Made by a program: the position numbers and the translations under genes. DNA of 36,399 bases from Candidatus Chloroheliaceae bacterium (GTDB lineage: Bacteria; Chloroflexota; Chloroflexia; Chloroheliales; Chloroheliaceae), in NCBI GenBank assembly GCA_013390945.1, contig JACAUC010000025.1, forward strand, positions 1 through 36,399, written 5' to 3'. Below, in pieces: positions 30,587 through 36,399 of the stretch. Positions within the stretch are counted from its first letter, which is position 1, and every line of letters starts with the position of its first letter. Below the pieces are notes generated by a model. It was not told the origin of the DNA. It saw nothing but the letters and a program-made list of their open reading frames with translations, and searched no databases.

Positions 30587-33011
30587 GTTTCCCTTAGATC
30601 ACTATACCCCGCACGGCTATTTAGATAATCCTGCCCATAGTTGGAAAGTTGGGCCGGGAGGTGTTTTACGTTCCTGCCCGGCGATAGGGGTAGGTTGGCA
30701 CTATCCTAGCTTTGCCGGAGCCTATAACTCTACTTTTATCTATCGGGCGGGCTTGCAACTTGGCTTCCAGTTATCCGGTGGCCGATCCTTGCTGGAGACC
30801 AACGATTTCAAAAAGGCGGGTATTGATCTCTACTGCGATTACCACTCCAAAAACCTGCTACGCTACGTTTTCCACACTCCCGAAAACCTACAAGTTACGG
30901 TCAGTTTTTTTCTGGCCGATCAAGCTACCGGGGATGTGCTGACCTGCTTGCTGCGTTTTGAGAATTTAGCCCGGATGGAGACTCCGGTCTATTTTAGTAC
31001 TCACTTGGATTATAAGCACGACCTAAGCAAAAGCCTAACTTGGGGTAGCGAACTCTATCACCTTAGCCGAGAAGGTGGTTTTGGTACGGGCTATCGAGCC
31101 GAACATTTCCCCGACCTACCTGACCAAATTGGCTACCCTCATTGGGGTACTACTATCGGCGTTTTTCAGGAGGGTACCACTTTTCATCTGATGCAAGCCG
31201 AACTAGTTTCAAGGCAGACTTTGAAGGGGCAAGACCCCTTGCCGATGGAACCTTTGCGTGAATTTAGACGGTTGAGTCCTATGTATGGCACCACCGAGGA
31301 GGGTAGTCGCCCGGCTCATCTAATCGGGACGCTTACCCAACATCTGCTTTTGGAGGCAGGACAAAGTACTGAGTTTTTGATCTTAATGGGGCGGGGCGAG
31401 ACTGAAATACAAGCGGTGCGTAAGGTGCAACCCTATTTCCTAAACTTAGGGGAACAGGCTAAAGCGGTCTTGGCGGAACGCGAGGCTAACGATACGGCTT
31501 TCTGGGAAGAGACTCCCAAACTTGGAGGCGATTGGCCCGGCTATCTCCGGCGTGGTCCCACCTACGACTTAGAGACCCTGCGGATGCTGGTGCGCCGTCC
31601 GATGGGCCTCTACAAACATCCTTGGGATGCGATGCAACTTCAAGTGCCGCGTACCGTGTTAGCCGAAGCCGCTCTCGATATGCTGATCCTCTCCTATGCC
31701 GACCCAGAGACAGCTAAAGCGGTACTCTACGGCACTTTTGCCGATGCCCCAGAGCCGAATGTACCCTGTAGCCGTGAGGATGGCTCCTATAATATGGTGG
31801 CTCTCGATGGTAGCCCCTGTGGCACTGCCCCGGAATGGTGTTTTCCCTTCCACTGTATCAATCTGGTCTACCTTCGCACCGGGGATAAAGCTTGGTTGGG
31901 TCAACTTTTTCCCTTGCTAGAGAATTTCATCCACTTCTGGTTAGCTTACCGCCAAGATAGTCAAGGGCGACCCTTTTATAAATGTAGCTGGGAGGCAGGT
32001 CAGGATAATTCGGCTCGTTTTGGCATTAAGGCTGACCCTAGCGGAGGAGGGGCTTTGACTACCCATCTTTGGCCGGTGGATTTGCAGGCGGCACTAGCCC
32101 AAAGCTGCGAATTGCTGGCAAATTGGGCGGAAGAATTGGGACAAGATGGTTCAAGATGGCAAACTGAAGCCCTTCGCCATAAGAGCTTAATGCAACAACT
32201 TTGGCATAATAACTGGTTTCACGACTTTGACACCACCAAAAATACCTTTACTAGTGTAATGGATACCATGCAACTTGCACCCCTGCTTTGTGGAGTGGCT
32301 ACTCCAAGCCAAATCACCACTTTAGCCCCTAAATTGGTCGAACCACCCAAACACGGCCAAGTTTTCCATCCTCTGATGTGGCCCTCAACGGCTTTTTGCT
32401 TAATCGAGGCTTGTTCTGAGGCAGGCCGCTTGGATTTAGCCGCCCGGCATAGCTGGGCTGTGCTAGAGGGGGTTTATCGTTGGTTGGATAGTAGACCTGA
32501 AGCAATTGAGGGTGAAGCCGGGGGGTTGCCCGGTGTAGGACGCGAGTACTGGCCCCAAGTAGTGACACCTCAAGCCCATCCACCATCTGGCGGTGGCGGC
32601 GCAGAGGTTTACGGTTGGGGTTGCCTAGGTACACTCTTGTTATATCGTTACATTATTGGTTTTCGGGAGGAGCCAAGCAAGGATGAAAAGCTGGAATTTA
32701 GCCTACGACCTGATTTACCAGCCTCACTTTTGGCAGCGGGCAAAACTTACACGGTTGGACCATTCCGCCACCACAATGCCCGAGTCTCGCTGGTCTATCG
32801 CCCGACTAATGGCAAAGGCCAATTACAAATCGGGGTGAGTATTAACCTAGTCGAATCGGCTAACCTTACGGTGTTTGATGAAAGCCACCAGCCTGTCTAT
32901 CAAAGTTCCGGCCCGAATACCCGGCATCAAATCGTGCTTTCTAGTCTTAATGGTCAAAACCTGCGCTTTATTTTGGGTAATAACCCAACTGCTAAGGGTT
33001 CAACTAGGTAA
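30579..33011 (+). CDS. GH63-like (alpha/alpha)6-barrel glycoside hydrolase
   Basis: 810 residues from ATG 30579. An N-terminal beta-sandwich domain (to about 290) is followed by an (alpha/alpha)6 barrel. WEAGQDNSARF at 471-481 corresponds to the WESGxDNSPR motif of GH63/GH37-like enzymes (alpha-glucosidase I, mannosylglycerate hydrolase, trehalase-like), where the Asp acts as general acid. Trp- and Glu-rich stretches such as ALDGSPCGTAPEWCFPF and YGWGCLGTLLLYRY fit a sugar-binding cleft. A C-terminal beta domain follows from about 680. No signal peptide, so it is likely cytoplasmic. The substrate is unknown; compatible solutes or small alpha-glucosides are plausible. The longer GTG start at 30537 overlaps the upstream gene and is less likely. 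Confidence 0.82.
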   Translation: MSEFPLDHYTPHGYLDNPAHSWKVGPGGVLRSCPAIGVGWHYPSFAGAYNSTFIYRAGLQLGFQLSGGRSLLETNDFKKAGIDLYCDYHSKNLLRYVFHTPENLQVTVSFFLADQATGDVLTCLLRFENLARMETPVYFSTHLDYKHDLSKSLTWGSELYHLSREGGFGTGYRAEHFPDLPDQIGYPHWGTTIGVFQEGTTFHLMQAELVSRQTLKGQDPLPMEPLREFRRLSPMYGTTEEGSRPAHLIGTLTQHLLLEAGQSTEFLILMGRGETEIQAVRKVQPYFLNLGEQAKAVLAEREANDTAFWEETPKLGGDWPGYLRRGPTYDLETLRMLVRRPMGLYKHPWDAMQLQVPRTVLAEAALDMLILSYADPETAKAVLYGTFADAPEPNVPCSREDGSYNMVALDGSPCGTAPEWCFPFHCINLVYLRTGDKAWLGQLFPLLENFIHFWLAYRQDSQGRPFYKCSWEAGQDNSARFGIKADPSGGGALTTHLWPVDLQAALAQSCELLANWAEELGQDGSRWQTEALRHKSLMQQLWHNNWFHDFDTTKNTFTSVMDTMQLAPLLCGVATPSQITTLAPKLVEPPKHGQVFHPLMWPSTAFCLIEACSEAGRLDLAARHSWAVLEGVYRWLDSRPEAIEGEAGGLPGVGREYWPQVVTPQAHPPSGGGGAEVYGWGCLGTLLLYRYIIGFREEPSKDEKLEFSLRPDLPASLLAAGKTYTVGPFRHHNARVSLVYRPTNGKGQLQIGVSINLVESANLTVFDESHQPVYQSSGPNTRHQIVLSSLNGQNLRFILGNNPTAKGSTR

Positions 33012-33030
33012 CTGCTTTATGGTTTTTAGG

Positions 33031-33066
33031 ACATGGTTCGCATAAGAGTAATTATGCGAACCATGT
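33031..33066. terminator. Strong hairpin downstream of the glycosidase
   Basis: ACATGGTTCGCATAA (33031-33045) and TTATGCGAACCATGT (33052-33066) form a perfect 15-bp stem, 20 nt after the stop codon. No long T-tract follows on the plus strand, so it could end or stabilise the transcript. Confidence 0.55.
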
Positions 33067-33211
33067 GTTGTTGCAAAAAACACCATCCTACAAAACTAAA
33101 GAGCAAGGAGTCAAAACCTCTGCCTTGACAGTCCTGCCCTAGCCTATTATAGTACCCACAACGAGTTTAACGCTGTACGAGCTAATTACCGACGACTGGG
33201 CTAAATTTATT

Positions 33212-34345
33212 ATGGATGATTCTGGCTTACTGGAAGAAGTAAATTACCAACAAGTAGCCGGGCGGTTACTGCGAGAGTGTTTGCGAGTGCAACCGCACGA
33301 ACGAGTGACCATTCTGGGCCGCTCCGATAGTCTCGATTTTTGCGAAGCCTTGGAGTTGGAATGTCGCCGCTTAGAAGCCTTGCCCTTTATCGTGGTAGGG
33401 AGCGATGCCGCACTGTGGAGTGCTTTGGCGGATCCCTTGGTTTTAACGGAAACCCTGACTCGGCCCAGCCCACAGTTGATGGCTGCTCTAACCGAATCAG
33501 ACTTGGTAATCACTACTTTTTTTGAGCGAGCCGATCCTCATCGCTTTGCCGCACTTTCACCCGTGCGGTGGCGGGCACTACGCCGCAGCGAAGAGGAGCC
33601 CAGTGCCATTATTTACGATGGGAACCGACGCTGGCTAGGAACCGAAGTACCCACCCCCCAGCAGGCGGCGGCCTTGGGTTGCGATTGGCCGAGTCTGCAT
33701 AACCTCTTCTGGCGAGCAATGTTGGCGGACTATGTTCCGATAGACCGTCAAGGACAACGTCTAAGAGAGCGGTTAGAACGTGGCACGTCCTTACACTTGA
33801 CGGATAAAGTGGGGCTTACAGATTTATACTTGGAAATCGGGGGACGACCAATTGAGTGTGACGCGGGAATAATTAGGCCAGAAGAAAAATTGACCACAGG
33901 ACAGCTTTACCTGAATATGCCATCGGGTGAAGTCTGTTTTGCCCCACTAGAGCAGAGTGTACAGGGACGGGCCTATATCAGGCAGGCTTTCTGGCAGGGT
34001 CAGCCAATACGAGATTTGGAATTAGAATTTAAGGATGGTCATGTCTATGCCCTCCATGCCCAACAAGGGTTGGCACTCTTTCGAGACACGGTAGAAAACG
34101 GTGGCGGCGATGCCGCTTTCGTAGGCGAGTTTGGAATTGGCCTCAATCCGGCGGTAGACCGCGTTACGGGTTTTTTGTTGCTGGATGAAAAGATGCTTGG
34201 CACGGCTCACTTTGCTCTTGGCGAAAACCGGGCCTTGGGTGGTGTTAATAATAGTGCATTACACTGGGATCTAGTGGTACAGCAAGCCATTATCACCCTA
34301 GATGGCGACTTAATTTTAAAAGACGGGAAATTTTTAATCCCATAA
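33212..34345 (+). CDS. M29-family metal-dependent aminopeptidase
   Basis: 377 residues, family M29 (thermophilic aminopeptidase AmpS / aminopeptidase T type). The metal ligands are visible: Glu240 (NMPSGEVCFAP), Glu306 (VGEFGIGLNP), His333 (GTAHFALGEN), His351 and Asp353 (SALHWDLV). It removes N-terminal amino acids from peptides in the cytoplasm with two divalent metals. Length is slightly below the usual ~400-410. It precedes asd in the same direction with a 92-nt gap. Confidence 0.92.
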   Translation: MDDSGLLEEVNYQQVAGRLLRECLRVQPHERVTILGRSDSLDFCEALELECRRLEALPFIVVGSDAALWSALADPLVLTETLTRPSPQLMAALTESDLVITTFFERADPHRFAALSPVRWRALRRSEEEPSAIIYDGNRRWLGTEVPTPQQAAALGCDWPSLHNLFWRAMLADYVPIDRQGQRLRERLERGTSLHLTDKVGLTDLYLEIGGRPIECDAGIIRPEEKLTTGQLYLNMPSGEVCFAPLEQSVQGRAYIRQAFWQGQPIRDLELEFKDGHVYALHAQQGLALFRDTVENGGGDAAFVGEFGIGLNPAVDRVTGFLLLDEKMLGTAHFALGENRALGGVNNSALHWDLVVQQAIITLDGDLILKDGKFLIP

Positions 34346-34351
34346 ACCCTC

Positions 34352-34387
34352 TGTAGGAGGGCGACCAGCCGAATTTCTAATCCCGAT
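34352..34387. repeat. Degenerate palindromic repeat, family 2 copy
   Basis: TGTAGGAGGGCGACCAGCC followed by AATTTCTAATCCCGAT: the same ends as the family-2 repeats with a changed middle. It lies between the M29 and asd genes. Confidence 0.55.
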
Positions 34388-34437
34388 GTGGGTCTACGCA
34401 GTTTGTTATATTAAATTATTAAGGAAGGTTTAATAAA

Positions 34438-35547
34438 ATGACTCCATTTCCATTTTCACAGAGCCAGCGAGGTTATACCCCGCCACGTCCCATCAAAGTA
34501 GGAGTGTTAGGTGCTACCGGGGCAGTTGGGCAACGTTTTGTCCAACTTTTAGAGGGGCATCCTTGGTTTCAAGTTACGGCCCTAGGAGCCAGTGGCCGGG
34601 CCGTCGGTAAGACATATGGAGCGGCAGCGGGTTGGCGTTTGAGTGCCGATGTACCAGAGTATGCTCGCGACATTACAATGGTAGAGGGTAAACCAGGGCC
34701 AGAGTGGGACTGCGATATAATCTTTACTTCCTTACCCGCCGAAATTGCCGGGGAAGTAGAAGAAGAATTTGCTGCCGCTGGTTACAAAGTCTTTTCCAAC
34801 TCGCGCAACCATCGCTATGACCCGGACGTACCCCTGATGATACCGGAGGTTAACCCTGACCACAGCAATATGTTGGCGCACCAACAAAAAGGGCGTGGTT
34901 GGGAACGCGGCTTTATTGTCACCAACCCTAACTGTACCACCATTCATCTGGTCTTGGCCCTAAAACCTTTGCAGGATGCTTTTGGCCTTAAAAAGGTAAT
35001 TGTCACCACTATGCAAGCGGTCAGTGGGGCAGGCTACCCCGGCGTTCCTTCCCTAGACGTAATTGATAATGTAATGCCCCACAGCTTTGACGAAGAAGAA
35101 AAAGTGGAGTCGGAGCCGCTCAAAATCATGGGCCGCTTTGAAGAGAATGATCCACGCTTTGAAGAGGCTCTCTTTGCCGTCAGTGCCACCTGTACCCGTG
35201 TGGCAGTGCGTGAAGGTCATACTGAGAGTGTGGCGGTAGAATTGGGCCGTACTGCAACTATAGAGGAAGTAGCCGCCGCTCTCACCGAATTTGAAGCCGA
35301 GCCACAGCGCCTCAAGCTACCCTCCGCTCCATTGCATCCGGTAGTGTTACGTACCGAAGCCCATCGCCCCCAAGTTTTACTAGACCGCGATAGTGAAAAT
35401 GCGATGGCAACGGTAGTGGGTCGTTTACAAAAGTGTAAAGTTCTGGACTACCGCTTCCTGCTCATCGGTCACAACACCATTCGAGGTGCTGCTGGAGCCA
35501 GTATCCTCAATGCCGAACTACTGGCCGCACAAGGATTAATCATCTAA
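34438..35547 (+). CDS. asd: Aspartate-semialdehyde dehydrogenase (archaeal/fungal type)
   Basis: 369 residues. It reduces aspartyl phosphate to aspartate semialdehyde with NADPH, in the lysine/threonine/methionine pathway. The Rossmann motif GVLGATGAVGQRFV is at 22-35, the catalytic Cys166 lies in NPNCTT and the base His261 in REGHTESV. The overall length and the PNCTTIHLVLALKPL sequence fit the archaeal/fungal subfamily rather than the Gram-negative one. AAGGAAGG stands before the ATG. The TPR gene follows after 16 nt, so both probably share a transcript. Confidence 0.95.
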   Translation: MTPFPFSQSQRGYTPPRPIKVGVLGATGAVGQRFVQLLEGHPWFQVTALGASGRAVGKTYGAAAGWRLSADVPEYARDITMVEGKPGPEWDCDIIFTSLPAEIAGEVEEEFAAAGYKVFSNSRNHRYDPDVPLMIPEVNPDHSNMLAHQQKGRGWERGFIVTNPNCTTIHLVLALKPLQDAFGLKKVIVTTMQAVSGAGYPGVPSLDVIDNVMPHSFDEEEKVESEPLKIMGRFEENDPRFEEALFAVSATCTRVAVREGHTESVAVELGRTATIEEVAAALTEFEAEPQRLKLPSAPLHPVVLRTEAHRPQVLLDRDSENAMATVVGRLQKCKVLDYRFLLIGHNTIRGAAGASILNAELLAAQGLII

Positions 35548-35563
35548 AGGGGCAAGCTTTGAT

Positions 35564-36292
35564 ATGGCACAAGCTGAAGATCAGGGACTAGATGCGCTCA
35601 TCCGGCAGGCTGAGCAAGCACTCTTAAACGAAAAATGGGAGGAGGCACATTCTCTTTTTGAGATGGCCCTAGCCCGGTTGTACCAAGAAGAGGAGCCCTC
35701 GCTCTCTCATTTAACCGAAGCTTATAACGGACGAGGAGTGGCCCTCTTGCAGTTGGGCTACTACCAACAGGCGATTAAGTCCCTACGTCAAGCACTAGAA
35801 TATCAGCCCACTTTGACCGGAGCCTACTTCAACTTGGGCCTCTGCTATGAGGCACTTGGCAACACCAACGCAGCCCTAGAAGCTTATAGCCGGGCTATAG
35901 AACTGGAACCACACGATGCCGAAGTCTATTTCCGGCGCGGCGGAGTCTGGTTTATGCGCGAGGAATATCAAAAGACAGTAGAAGATACTAGCCGGGCCAT
36001 TGAATTGCACCCGGTTGGTGCTATCACGGGTCCCTACCTTGCGCGAGGCTTGGCCTATTATCGGCTAGAGCAATATACCGAAGCGCAGGCTGATTTTGCG
36101 GAGGCGATGAAAGCTGATCCACAGACCGCTGCCGAAGCCTGCTTCTATCGGGCCTTAACTTACATTGATACCAACGATGCGGGATCAGCCTATGACGATT
36201 TGCAGGCTTATTTGAGTATGACTGGAGATCCGGCCAGTACAATGGCTGAGCAAGCCAGAGAGATCTTACAAGAGTTAGAAAAGCTACTGTAA
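35564..36292 (+). CDS. Tetratricopeptide-repeat protein
   Basis: 242 residues made almost wholly of TPR motifs, about 5-6 copies: AYNGRGVALLQLGYYQQAIK, AYFNLGLCYEALGNTNAALE, VYFRRGGVWFMREEYQKTVE, PYLARGLAYYRLEQYTEAQA, CFYRALTYIDTNDAGSAYDD. Each shows the W/L-G-Y-A-F-A-P pattern of 34-residue repeats that form a protein-binding superhelix. No signal peptide or extra domain. Probably co-transcribed with asd; partner unknown. Confidence 0.9.
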   Translation: MAQAEDQGLDALIRQAEQALLNEKWEEAHSLFEMALARLYQEEEPSLSHLTEAYNGRGVALLQLGYYQQAIKSLRQALEYQPTLTGAYFNLGLCYEALGNTNAALEAYSRAIELEPHDAEVYFRRGGVWFMREEYQKTVEDTSRAIELHPVGAITGPYLARGLAYYRLEQYTEAQADFAEAMKADPQTAAEACFYRALTYIDTNDAGSAYDDLQAYLSMTGDPASTMAEQAREILQELEKLL

Positions 36293-36308
36293 CCCAACCT
36301 TCAACTAC

Positions 36309-36399
36309 CTGTAGGAAAAGGCTCCGTCCTTTGACATAGCATCTCTGTAGGAAAAGGCTCCGTCCTTTGACATAGCATCTCTGTAGGAAAAGGCTCCGT
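36309..36399. repeat. Start of a 36-bp tandem repeat array
   Basis: Two full identical units (36309-36344 and 36345-36380) and the first 19 bases of a third before the window ends. Each unit contains GTAGGAAAAGGCTCCGTCC. There is no spacer, so it is not a CRISPR. A related, inverted sequence GGACGGAGCCGCACTCCTAC lies at about 11627-11646. Confidence 0.9.

Noticed and set aside
33052..33120. tRNA-like TTCG/GAACC sequence
   Set aside because: The motif belongs to the 15-bp hairpin; no cloverleaf can be formed.
36309..36399. CRISPR with 36-nt repeats
   Set aside because: Units follow each other directly without spacers.

Overview
The window looks like a chromosomal stretch from a member of the Chloroflexota; this is an inference from gene content, not a database match. 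The pointers are an FhaA/FhaB pair beside a VanW-type protein, a PhaR-type PHA regulator domain, archaeal-type aspartate-semialdehyde dehydrogenase, an M29 aminopeptidase, and lipoproteins with long Ala/Thr linkers after the lipobox. Base composition is moderate, and the intergenic spaces are full of short palindromic repeats.

Layout. 1-2700: a broken EAL-domain remnant, a Fur-family regulator behind a good sigma-70 promoter, an internally deleted 3-hydroxyacyl-CoA dehydrogenase remnant and an alpha/beta-hydrolase esterase. 2300-3430: a translationally coupled HEPN-like pair flanked by 50-bp near-identical direct repeats. 3500-7100 (minus): ilvD and an NRAMP-family transporter with altered metal-site motifs, preceded by a small 28-codon ORF. 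7690-11535 (minus): PhaR-like regulator, then the TldD/TldE (PmbA) peptidase pair. 11536-12828: a 1.3-kb gap with no ordinary gene. It holds a 243-bp MITE-like inverted-repeat element, a consensus promoter, a predicted ~680-nt highly structured transcript containing a 17-codon ORF with its Shine-Dalgarno in a hairpin, a terminator-like stem, and tandem double-hairpin repeats. 12829-18902 (minus): an argS whose HIGH motif is missing, a GT2 glycosyltransferase, VanW, FhaB and FhaA.

19115-21703 (plus): a small I42-like lipoprotein and a DUF4139 protein, ending in an eight-unit array of palindromic repeats. 22000-25900: an unrecognised 181-aa protein, a Nudix hydrolase, and a 776-aa sacsin-like GHKL ATPase. 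26174-28762: an Ala/Thr-repeat lipoprotein and a DUF4097-like membrane protein. 28772-29715: a decayed insertion sequence with 52-bp terminal inverted repeats and a truncated IS481-like transposase. 29905-36292 (plus): DUF2292 protein, zinc ribbon overlapping a GH63-like glycosidase, M29 aminopeptidase, asd and a TPR protein. The window ends in the start of a 36-bp tandem array.

How genes fit together: FhaA, FhaB, VanW, GT2 and possibly ArgS are co-directional and probably partly co-transcribed, pointing to envelope-linked phosphopeptide signalling. TldD and TldE form one heterodimeric protease. ilvD and asd are separate amino-acid biosynthesis genes. The most novel object is the structured transcript at about 12002-12685; its RNA nature is inferred from promoter, long complementary helices and terminator only.
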